From positions 19,601 to 25,743 of the forward strand of contig DCHQ01000018.1 of NCBI GenBank assembly GCA_002314855.1: DNA of 6,143 nucleotides, in the 5' to 3' direction. This document shows, piece after piece, positions 1 through 5,604 of this stretch. Source of the DNA: Lachnospiraceae bacterium UBA1748 (lineage in GTDB: Bacteria; Bacillota; Clostridia; Lachnospirales; Lachnospiraceae). The first letter of the stretch is position 1. Each line of letters starts with the position of its first letter. Position numbers and translations under genes: made by a program. The notes under the pieces are model-generated. The model did not search any database. It saw only the letters and a list, made by a program, of their open reading frames with translations, and was not told the origin of the DNA.

Positions 1-378
1 GTTTCGGCGCGATATAAGGAATTGGAAAAGGAGATAGAAACTGCGGATAGTAATCTTAAGAAAATAGCTCCAGCACTTGCTGCATCTAAGGCAAAGCTTG
101 CATCTGGTGCACGAATGATGCCTGATCAGCTTAAAACTCTTCAGCAGTTAGCTGAGACATCTAAGAGTCTTAAAGAACAAATTGAGGCATCCACTCAGGA
201 ACTTGAGAAGCTTCAGGAGATGCTTGAAGCTAGTACAGATGCTTCTGTTGAAGTGACAGGAACAGTATTTGGAGGAACCTCTATTACTATCTCTGATCAG
301 TACATGGTAGTGAAGGATAATTTCCAATATTGCAGGTTTACTAAACAGAATGGAACTGTTAAAATGAATTCGATGTAG
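1..378 (+). CDS. fapA: FapA (DUF342) family flagellar assembly protein, C-terminal part
   Basis: This is the 3' end of a gene open at the left edge; 125 residues plus stop are visible. The frame runs from base 1 (V-S-A-R-Y-K-E-L), so the TTG at 22 is an internal Leu codon, not a start. Visible residues 1 to about 75 form a charged, Leu-rich coiled coil. A short beta-rich tail follows, containing VEVTGTVFGGTSITISDQY and then a YCRF motif, the way DUF342/FapA proteins end: a coiled coil inserted in a beta-helix, then a return to beta strands. Family knowledge: FapA of Vibrio is a cytoplasmic protein needed for normal polar flagellum formation; its role in Firmicutes is unclear, though the gene is often found with flagellar genes. 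The next gene starts 35 bases downstream, probably in the same operon. The family call is fairly secure; the exact role is not. Confidence 0.8.
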   Translation, partial: VSARYKELEKEIETADSNLKKIAPALAASKAKLASGARMMPDQLKTLQQLAETSKSLKEQIEASTQELEKLQEMLEASTDASVEVTGTVFGGTSITISDQYMVVKDNFQYCRFTKQNGTVKMNSM

Positions 379-413
379 ATTTACATAATATAGAATAGAA
401 ATGGGGATTAGTT

Positions 414-1358
414 GTGGAAATCATTGAAATAGTATTACTGATCCTGGGAATAATTGTATTCATCGTAAGTTACTTTATTCCTGATAAAAAGGATGAAATG
501 ACTTCAGGCGGTCTTTCGGAAGAGGAGATACGAAAGCTCGTTCGCGATGAGTATGAGCAGTCCAAGGAAAAGGCGGATAATCTTACTGATGAGACAATCA
601 GCTATACAATGGAGAAGGCTGAGAGACAGCTGGAACGAATTACTAATGAAAAAATGATGGCAATGGGTGAGTATTCAGATACGATACTTAACCAGATAAG
701 CAAAAATCATCAGGAAGTAGTATTCCTTAGTGATATGCTTAATAATAATAAAAATGATCTTACAGTATTTCTTGGTCAGGCCATTCAGGATGCCAAGGAA
801 GCTAACTCACTTGCTCAGGAAGCGGTAGAGAATTCTAAGAAAGCAAGTGATGATGCTAAGGTAGCATATGAAAAGTCTGTTACTGCCATGGATAACTCAG
901 TTGTTGCTGAAGATAATATGCTGAATGCACGTCGTATTATTCAGGGTGAGGAAAAGAAAGTTCCTAAGTCACCAAATCTCGATGATATTATTCCTGAATT
1001 TGATACATATGAGCCTCCTGCAATACTTGGAGATAAGTCAGCTGAGACTAAAAAGGCTGATGATGCCGAGGCAAAAGAAGTTGATAAGAGCAAAGACTCA
1101 GATAAGGCTGATGTGAAAGAAGCTGTGAAAGAGTCTAAAAAAACTAAGACTAAGGAAAGCAGTAAAACAAAAATTGGCAAGAAGGCACAGGCTGAAAATA
1201 TGCCAAGCTTTAAGTTTGATATGGGAAATGCTTCTCCAGGCAATAATAATGAGAAGATTCTTAAACTGCACAATCAGGGTAAGTCCAATGTGGCAATTGC
1301 CAAGGAACTTGGTCTTGGTGTAGGTGAAGTTAAGCTCGTAATTGATTTATTTAAATAA
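414..1358 (+). CDS. Membrane-anchored coiled-coil protein with C-terminal HTH-like end (DUF6115-like, SwrB-like architecture)
   Basis: The 314-residue protein starts at GTG, with GGGG (403-406) 7 bases upstream as a modest ribosome binding site. Residues 6-22 are a single hydrophobic helix followed by PDKKDE, which suggests an N-terminal anchor with the body in the cytoplasm. Residues about 35-170 are charged, Ala/Glu/Lys-rich and helical, probably coiled coil. Residues about 177-270 are a Lys/Asp/Glu/Ser-rich, probably disordered linker. The last 36 residues (279-314) form a compact end with ILKLHNQGKSNVAIAKELGL, then GVGEVKLVIDLF, a helix-turn-helix-like pattern. I recall this end as the DUF6115 family of Lachnospiraceae. 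The layout matches Bacillus SwrB (membrane helix, coiled coil, HTH-like end), which is encoded at the end of the fla/che operon and activates the flagellar export apparatus. A function in flagellar assembly is therefore inferred from architecture and from the FapA neighbour, not from demonstrated homology. Confidence 0.75.
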   Translation: MEIIEIVLLILGIIVFIVSYFIPDKKDEMTSGGLSEEEIRKLVRDEYEQSKEKADNLTDETISYTMEKAERQLERITNEKMMAMGEYSDTILNQISKNHQEVVFLSDMLNNNKNDLTVFLGQAIQDAKEANSLAQEAVENSKKASDDAKVAYEKSVTAMDNSVVAEDNMLNARRIIQGEEKKVPKSPNLDDIIPEFDTYEPPAILGDKSAETKKADDAEAKEVDKSKDSDKADVKEAVKESKKTKTKESSKTKIGKKAQAENMPSFKFDMGNASPGNNNEKILKLHNQGKSNVAIAKELGLGVGEVKLVIDLFK

Positions 1359-1362
1359 TACT

Positions 1363-1368
1363 AGGTGA
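1363..1368 (+). promoter_or_regulatory. Ribosome binding site that fixes the start of the MltG-like gene
   Basis: AGGTGA lies 8 bases before the ATG at 1377. An in-frame GTG at 1365 falls inside this motif and has no purine-rich site of its own upstream (only AATAATACT), so ATG 1377 is the better start. The site begins 5 bases after the stop of the preceding gene, consistent with one transcript. Confidence 0.65.
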
Positions 1369-1376
1369 ATGGATAT

Positions 1377-2120
1377 ATGAAATTAAAATATTACTTAAGA
1401 GGCATCGGAATAGGTGTCTTCGTTACGGCTATTATTCTTCACTTTTCTTTGGCAGGTAAAGGGAATACGCAGCTTTCTGATGAGGAAATCAAGCAAAAGG
1501 CTGCAGCTCTTGGCATGATAGAAAGTACTGTACTAAAGCCTGTTAGTGATAATAGTGTTACTGATAATAATGTTTCAAATAATAGTGCTATAAATAATAG
1601 TGATATTGATAAAGAGGAAACTAATACTGATTTATCTGAGAAGGAAAGTGTATCAAATGATACAGCAATCGACGGCGAACTTCAGTCTGACGCAGGTATA
1701 GATGAAAATATAGCTGACGATAAAAATACAGATAAAGATGCTAACACAGATGCTGGTATCGAAGCTAATACTAAAGATGACGATACGTCTAAGGATGACC
1801 TTGCGGAGACAGAAACCAAGCCAGAGCAGAAACCTGAAGTTACTGAAACAAATGATTCAGAAGATAAGACTAACGTTGAAGCAAAAACAGAGGCAGGATC
1901 ATTGGCCGATAACTTCATAATTAACATTAATGCAGGAGACAGCTCTTTTGTAGTAGCTAAGAGATGTGCGGATGCGGGGCTTGTAGAGTCAGCGGCCGAG
2001 TATGATATGTATCTATGTAAAAATGGATATGACAAACGTCTTGTTGTAGGAGCTCATAATATAAAAGCAGGAGCTTCGGAAGAGGAAATTGCGAAGAATT
2101 TAACATCAGTTGCTAAGTAG
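1377..2120 (+). CDS. Membrane-anchored protein with MltG/YceG LysM-like C-terminal domain, no catalytic domain
   Basis: With the start at ATG 1377 the protein has 247 residues. Residues about 8-26 form a membrane helix after a basic start (MKLKYYLRG). Residues 33-50 carry LSDEEIKQKAAALGMIES, a short helical motif. Residues about 55-175 are a low-complexity, strongly acidic Asn/Asp/Thr/Glu-rich linker. Residues about 179-247 form a folded domain with INAGDSSFVVAKRCADAGLV, then VVGAHNIKAGASEEEIAKNL. This follows the pattern of the LysM-like subdomain of MltG/YceG: a strand with G-x-S, a helix, 'aGLv', then 'G.y.ik.G.s..ei...L'. Full MltG is an endolytic murein transglycosylase with a large catalytic domain, which is absent here, so peptidoglycan cleavage is not predicted. 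The topology (helix in the membrane, domain outside) suggests a cell-wall-facing role. Automatic annotation may call it MltG, which would overstate it. Confidence 0.7.
   Translation: MKLKYYLRGIGIGVFVTAIILHFSLAGKGNTQLSDEEIKQKAAALGMIESTVLKPVSDNSVTDNNVSNNSAINNSDIDKEETNTDLSEKESVSNDTAIDGELQSDAGIDENIADDKNTDKDANTDAGIEANTKDDDTSKDDLAETETKPEQKPEVTETNDSEDKTNVEAKTEAGSLADNFIININAGDSSFVVAKRCADAGLVESAAEYDMYLCKNGYDKRLVVGAHNIKAGASEEEIAKNLTSVAK
1548..1607 (+). repeat. Four imperfect 15-bp tandem repeats encoding a 5-residue repeat
   Basis: Units start at 1548, 1563, 1578 and 1593 and share the core (G/A)ATAATA(G/A)TG. They are in frame and encode D-N-S-V-T, D-N-N-V-S, N-N-S-A-I and N-N-S-D-I, residues 58-77 of the MltG-like protein. 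The array begins the disordered linker between the membrane helix and the C-terminal domain. Because the period is a multiple of three, gain or loss of a unit would only change linker length. Confidence 0.7.
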
Positions 2121-2138
2121 CAACTGATGTTTTTGTTT
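2103..2138 (+). terminator. Rho-independent terminator overlapping the end of the MltG-like gene
   Basis: ACATCAGTTGCT (2103-2114) pairs perfectly with AGCAACTGATGT (2119-2130) across a 4-base loop AAGT. The T-tract TTTTGTTT follows directly. The left arm encodes the last codons of the gene, and the stop codon TAG (2118-2120) spans the loop and the first two bases of the right arm. This is the strongest terminator in the window and separates the flagellar-type unit from the transporter operon. Confidence 0.9.
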
Positions 2139-2141
2139 ATT

Positions 2142-2171
2142 TTGACATTGCTTTTTAGTGAGTTACATAAT
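2142..2171 (+). promoter_or_regulatory. Sigma-A-type promoter of the transporter operon
   Basis: A perfect -35 box TTGACA (2142-2147) lies 18 bases before CATAAT (2166-2171), a 5 of 6 match to the -10 consensus. Transcription would start near 2178, about 50 bases before the binding-protein ATG. An overlapping alternative is TTGCTT (2148-2153), 17 bases, TATACT (2171-2176), with a poorer -35. The position directly after a strong terminator supports a genuine promoter. Confidence 0.75.
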
Positions 2172-2180
2172 ATACTGTGC

Positions 2181-2200
2181 TTGCATATCTAAATATGCAA
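2181..2200 (+). promoter_or_regulatory. 20-bp palindrome just downstream of the promoter, possible operator
   Basis: TTGCATAT (2181-2188) and ATATGCAA (2193-2200) are perfect inverted repeats around CTAA. Relative to the predicted transcript start the palindrome lies at about +4 to +23, a usual place for a repressor site. As RNA it could form an 8-bp AT-rich hairpin, but it ends 12 bases before AAAGGAG and would not hide the ribosome binding site. No T-tract follows, so it is not a terminator. I do not recognise the regulator. Confidence 0.5.
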
Positions 2201-2228
2201 CAATAATTCATAAAGGAGAAAAAAAGTA

Positions 2229-3728
2229 ATGAGAAGTAAAAGACTTATTTTAGGTCTAGTTCTCGTACTTATGACTTCGGCTATTGCACTTGGTGGATGC
2301 CAAGGTGATAAGGCGAGTGCATCCCTTGATGGACAGATTACAATAGGAATTCCACAGGATTTGGAAGACGGACTTGACCCACATGTTGTTAATGCGGCAG
2401 GTACTAGAGAGATATTATTTAATGTCTACGAAGGTCTTGTGAAGTATGATTCTCAGGGTAATCTCAATGATGCAATTGCAGAGAGCCATGTTATTAGTGA
2501 CGATGGACTGACCTACACATTCAAAATCAGAGAAGGTGTAAAGTTCCACGATGGCAGTGATCTGAAGACATCAGATGTTGTATATTCTATTAATAGATGT
2601 ATAGATGGCGGATATGTTCCAGGATTCGCTAACATCGATTCAGTTTCAGCTACTGACAATGAGGTTGTTATTACACTTAAAGAGGCTAATGTTGATTTCT
2701 TAGCTGATATGACAACTGCTATTATTCCAGAGAACAATACAGACCCTAATACTAAGGTTATTGGAACAGGCCCATACAAATTTGTTAATCGTGTTCCACA
2801 GGAGTCTATTACACTTGAAGCATTTGACCAGTATTATGGTGAGATGCCTCATATCAAGACAGTTAACTTAAAGATTTGTGCTAATCCAGATGCTATCGTT
2901 ATGGAGCTTAAGGGTGGTTCTATCGATATGATTGCCAGAGTAACATCTACTCAGGCTGCTGAGCTTGAAGGTTCAGATTTTGATGTACTTGAAGGTACAA
3001 TGAATCTTGTTCAGGCATTATACCTTAACAATAATGTTGAGCCATTTAACGATGTAAGAGTAAGACAGGCACTTTGCTATGCTGTAGATCCACAGGAAAT
3101 CATGGATTTCGTATCAGATGGTAAGGGTACTGAGATAGGATCAAGTATGTTCCCATCATTTGGTAAGTACTATGATGCAAGCCTTAATGATACATATAAT
3201 CAGGATATTGAAAAGGCAAAGGCTCTTCTTGCAGAAGCTGGATATCCAGATGGTTTTGAGTTTAGCATCACAGTTCCTTCTAACTACACACAGCATGTTG
3301 ATACAGCTCAGGTTCTTAAGGAGCAGTTCAAGAAGATTGGTGTTACAGCCAACATTGAGCTTGTAGAGTGGGATAGCTGGTTAAATGATGTATATATTGG
3401 TCGTCAGTTTGAGTCAACAGTTATAGGTGTTGATGCTTCTACACTTACAGCAAGCAAGTTACTTGATCGTTTCGTAACAGGCAGAGACAATAACTTTGTC
3501 AACTTTAGTTCTGCAGCATATGATGAAGCTTACAACAATGCATCTATAACTACAGATGATGCACAGCAGACAGCTTACTATAAGGAGTGCTTAACAATCC
3601 TTTCAAATGAAGCTGCTAATGTATATATCCAGGATCTTCCTGATTTTGTTGCAATAAACAATAAGTTTGGTGGATACGAGTTCTATCCATTATATGTTCA
3701 GGATTATTCAAAGTTATATATTAAATAA
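2229..3728 (+). CDS. ABC transporter substrate-binding lipoprotein, family 5 (peptide/nickel class)
   Basis: The 499-residue protein is the extracellular receptor that captures substrate and delivers it to the DppB/DppC-type permease encoded downstream. Residues 1-23 are a lipoprotein signal peptide: basic MRSKR, a hydrophobic stretch, then lipobox L-G-G with lipidated Cys24. The mature part fits SBP_bac_5 throughout: ITIGIPQDLE near the start, LVKYDSQGN, the family signature KFHDGSDLKTSDVVYS (105-120), GTGPYKF (179-185), and later VRQALCYAVDP and a KAKALLAEAGYPDGF segment. Length is normal for the family. Start ATG 2229 has AAAGGAG 10 bases upstream. Substrate cannot be read from sequence; short peptides are most likely, while nickel or other small ligands remain possible. 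Codon use looks more selective than in the permease genes (ATA is about a fifth of Ile codons by hand count), as expected for an abundant receptor. The gene has its own promoter and is followed by a hairpin. Confidence 0.93.
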   Translation: MRSKRLILGLVLVLMTSAIALGGCQGDKASASLDGQITIGIPQDLEDGLDPHVVNAAGTREILFNVYEGLVKYDSQGNLNDAIAESHVISDDGLTYTFKIREGVKFHDGSDLKTSDVVYSINRCIDGGYVPGFANIDSVSATDNEVVITLKEANVDFLADMTTAIIPENNTDPNTKVIGTGPYKFVNRVPQESITLEAFDQYYGEMPHIKTVNLKICANPDAIVMELKGGSIDMIARVTSTQAAELEGSDFDVLEGTMNLVQALYLNNNVEPFNDVRVRQALCYAVDPQEIMDFVSDGKGTEIGSSMFPSFGKYYDASLNDTYNQDIEKAKALLAEAGYPDGFEFSITVPSNYTQHVDTAQVLKEQFKKIGVTANIELVEWDSWLNDVYIGRQFESTVIGVDASTLTASKLLDRFVTGRDNNFVNFSSAAYDEAYNNASITTDDAQQTAYYKECLTILSNEAANVYIQDLPDFVAINNKFGGYEFYPLYVQDYSKLYIK

Positions 3729-3750
3729 TAAAAGCATATTATATGTCTAT

Positions 3751-3788
3751 AATAGCAGTCATCCTGACAACGGGATGATTGCTATTTT
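3751..3788 (+). terminator. Intercistronic hairpin with a weak T-tract after the binding-protein gene
   Basis: ATAGCAGTCATCC (3752-3764) pairs with GGATGATTGCTAT (3773-3785): 13 pairs with one G-U, an 8-base loop, and one further A-T pair at the base. Only a short T run (3785-3788) follows before AATA. The strong stem with poor T-tract suggests a leaky terminator, or a 3'-end stabiliser. Either would raise the receptor over the permease, as is usual in binding-protein-dependent importers. Confidence 0.65.
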
Positions 3789-3795
3789 AATACCG

Positions 3796-3814
3796 AGAGG
3801 CTTTTTTTAATATA
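3796..3814 (+). promoter_or_regulatory. Unusually spaced ribosome binding site of the first permease gene
   Basis: AGAGG (3796-3800) is the only purine-rich site before ATG 3815, and the gap of 14 bases is longer than the usual 5-10. Seven T residues (3802-3808) fill part of the gap. An in-frame TAA at 3788 blocks an earlier start, and the protein beginning at 3815 has the normal DppB N-terminus, so the start is right although initiation may be weak. Confidence 0.5.
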
Positions 3815-4771
3815 ATGAAATCAAATCTTATATATTTTGCAAAAAAATTATTAGTTATGATTGTGACACTGATAGCGGTGTCTTTTTTGGTATTTTTAGC
3901 GTTTGAGATAATACCAGGTGATGTGGCTGTTTCTCAGCTTGGTACTGAGGCTACGCCAGAGAGAGTAGCTGCACTTCGCCATGAACTGGGACTAGATAGA
4001 CCATTTCTTGTTCGTTATGGAGATTGGATACTCAGTTATATCAAGGGTGATTTTGGTACATCCTATAGCTACCATATTCCAGTTTCATCAATGATTGCTC
4101 AGAAGATACCTATTACTCTGGCTATGTCACTTATAGCATTTGTTATAACCATAGCTATATCACTTCCTCTTGGCGTCGAGATGGCTAAGAGAGTGGGTAG
4201 TAAAGTGGATAAGTGTGTATATACTGCAAATCAGGTTGTGATGTCAGTACCAGAATTCTTTCTAGGTATAATTATTACTTATGTATTTGGTCTAGTGCTT
4301 CATTGGTTTAAGCCAGGTGGATATGTGAGCTATAATGTAAGCTTTGGCAGATTTATTGGATATCTTATATTCCCAAGTATCGCCATAGCGTTTCCTAAGA
4401 TTGCGATGACAGTTAAGTTGCTTCGTAGCTCTATTATTACAGAGAGTAAGAAGGATTATGTGCGTACAGCCTATAGTAGAGGTAATAGTACTACGCAGGT
4501 TCTATATAAGCATGTACTTCGTAATGCCATGATTCCAGTTGTTACATTCCTAGGTATGGTATTCACCAATATGATAGCTGGAAGTATTGTAGTCGAGCAG
4601 GTGTTCAATATACCGGGGCTAGGACGTATACTTCTGACTTCTATATCCAATAGAGATTATCCTGTTACGCAGGCTATCATTCTACTTATAGCAGCACTTG
4701 TTATAGTAGTTAACTTTATAGTGGATATTATTTATCACATTCTTGATCCTAGAGTAGGAGGTGATAAGTAA
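3815..4771 (+). CDS. dppB: ABC transporter permease, DppB/OppB/NikB type
   Basis: The 318-residue inner-membrane protein is one half of the translocation channel of the importer. The first membrane helix (about 11-33) ends in the family motif PGD (34-36). LGLDRPFLVRYGDWI (58-72) and KGDFGTSY (77-84) are the conserved periplasm-side segment of DppB-type proteins. Further membrane helices follow at about 100-121, 141-161, 180-200 and 240-260, and the last near 285-308. The cytoplasmic EAA-type loop that contacts the ATPase lies at about 214-243 (DYVRTAYSRG, then LRNAMIP). VEQVFNIPGLG (260-270) and a closing LDPR near the C-terminus are also typical. Length is normal (NikB and DppB are about 310-340). 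It follows the leaky hairpin, and its stop overlaps the next start in TAATG. The class is certain; dpp rather than opp or nik is a naming choice. Confidence 0.92.
   Translation: MKSNLIYFAKKLLVMIVTLIAVSFLVFLAFEIIPGDVAVSQLGTEATPERVAALRHELGLDRPFLVRYGDWILSYIKGDFGTSYSYHIPVSSMIAQKIPITLAMSLIAFVITIAISLPLGVEMAKRVGSKVDKCVYTANQVVMSVPEFFLGIIITYVFGLVLHWFKPGGYVSYNVSFGRFIGYLIFPSIAIAFPKIAMTVKLLRSSIITESKKDYVRTAYSRGNSTTQVLYKHVLRNAMIPVVTFLGMVFTNMIAGSIVVEQVFNIPGLGRILLTSISNRDYPVTQAIILLIAALVIVVNFIVDIIYHILDPRVGGDK
4756..4764 (+). promoter_or_regulatory. Near-perfect ribosome binding site of the second permease gene
   Basis: AGGAGGTGA, a full anti-16S match, lies inside the last codons of the first permease gene and 6 bases before ATG 4771. 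With the 1-base TAATG overlap it points to strong, coupled translation of the two channel halves. Confidence 0.85.
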
Positions 4772-5601
4772 TGAAAAAGCTTAATATAAAAAATATTAAG
4801 ATTAATGGACGTAAGATCAATTCCAATATGGTTATAGGTGCAAGTATCTTATTGGTACTGACAATAGTCGTATTAGTAAGCTTATTCTATACACCTTTTG
4901 ACCCAGAAGGTATGAATGTATCGCTTAAAAATGCAAAGCCAAGTATGACTCATTTTTTCGGATGTGATCAGTTTGGTAGAGATACTTTCAGCCGTGTAAT
5001 GGTTGGTATCAGAAATACATTCCTTATATCAGTGGCTACAGTTTTTATCGGTGTAGTATTCGGGATGATAATAGGTAGTGTATGCGGATATTTTGGCGGA
5101 ATGGTTGATGAGATTCTTATGAGAATCAATGATGCATTATACGCATTTCCAAGTGTCCTGTTAGCTTTAGTAGTTATCAGTTTACTTGGTACCAAGACTA
5201 CCAATGTTATGATAGCTCTTGGTATTGCCTTTATACCAAGCTTTGCCAGAATGGTTCGTGGTGAATACATTAAGCAGAAAGAAATGGACTACGTGAAGAA
5301 GGCCAGACTAATCGGAGCTTCACATTTTAGAATCATATTTGTTCATATTCTGCCTAATATCACACCTGTACTTCTTACCAGTGTGATTATTGGCTTTAAT
5401 AATGCGGTACTTGCAGAGGCAGGACTTTCATATCTTGGAATAGGTGTACAGCCACCAGATGCATCACTTGGTAGGATGCTTTCAGAAAGTCAGTCATTAC
5501 TATTTACTAATCCATGGTGTGCTATTTTCCCTGGACTGGTAATATTATTACTTGTTCTTGGATTTGCATTATTATCAGAGGGATTATCTTCAGAGGAATA
5601 A
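4771..5601 (+). CDS. dppC: ABC transporter permease, DppC/OppC/NikC type
   Basis: The 276-residue inner-membrane protein is the partner half of the channel. After a basic, Asn/Lys-rich cytoplasmic start, the first membrane helix spans about 21-40. HFFGCDQFGRDTFSRVMVGI (61-80) is the hallmark DppC segment (usual form G-T-D-x-L-G-R-D-x-x-S-R). Other landmarks are DALYAFPSVLLAL (121-133), the EAA-type coupling loop MDYVKKARLIGASHFRIIF (172-190) with HILPNITP (192-199), and EAGLSYLGIGVQPPDASLG (216-234). The protein ends EGLSSEE soon after the last helix, whereas many relatives continue with a GLRDALDPR-like tail, so the C-terminus is slightly short. Codons for this end contain the ribosome binding site of the next gene. 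Substrate specificity rests mainly with the binding protein. Confidence 0.92.
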   Translation: MKKLNIKNIKINGRKINSNMVIGASILLVLTIVVLVSLFYTPFDPEGMNVSLKNAKPSMTHFFGCDQFGRDTFSRVMVGIRNTFLISVATVFIGVVFGMIIGSVCGYFGGMVDEILMRINDALYAFPSVLLALVVISLLGTKTTNVMIALGIAFIPSFARMVRGEYIKQKEMDYVKKARLIGASHFRIIFVHILPNITPVLLTSVIIGFNNAVLAEAGLSYLGIGVQPPDASLGRMLSESQSLLFTNPWCAIFPGLVILLLVLGFALLSEGLSSEE

Positions 5602-5604
5602 TAG

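Noticed and set aside
22..24. TTG as the start of the first gene
   Set aside because: The frame stays open to base 1 and the coiled coil is already in progress, so this is an internal Leu codon of a gene cut by the window edge.
381..392. 12-mer TTACATAATATA shared with 2163-2174, suggesting a second promoter before the coiled-coil gene
   Set aside because: One chance 12-base match is expected in AT-rich DNA of this length, and only a weak TTAAAA at a 19-base spacing could serve as -35.
925..1116. Short + strand frames inside genes (also 1738-1920 and 3160-3366)
   Set aside because: All are out-of-frame shadows of well-supported genes, with composition unlike real proteins of this genome.
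941..1273. 110-codon open frame on the - strand
   Set aside because: It lies wholly inside the coiled-coil gene, is Ser/Leu-rich as expected from the complement of Lys/Glu/Asp codons, and has no recognisable family.
1365..1367. GTG start for the MltG-like gene
   Set aside because: It falls inside the AGGTGA ribosome site of the ATG at 1377 and lacks a site of its own.
1682..2035. 117-codon open frame on the - strand
   Set aside because: It is the complement of the acidic linker and C-terminal domain of the MltG-like gene; its Ser/Ala/Leu composition is a by-product of that low complexity.
2513..2779. - strand frames opposite the transporter genes (also 4968-5270 and 5646-5831)
   Set aside because: The + strand in these places encodes clearly recognisable binding-protein, DppC and ATPase motifs; the antisense frames show nothing.
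3748..3753. Perfect TATAAT as a promoter for the permease genes
   Set aside because: No -35-like hexamer lies 16-18 bases upstream, and the box runs into the stem of the intercistronic hairpin.
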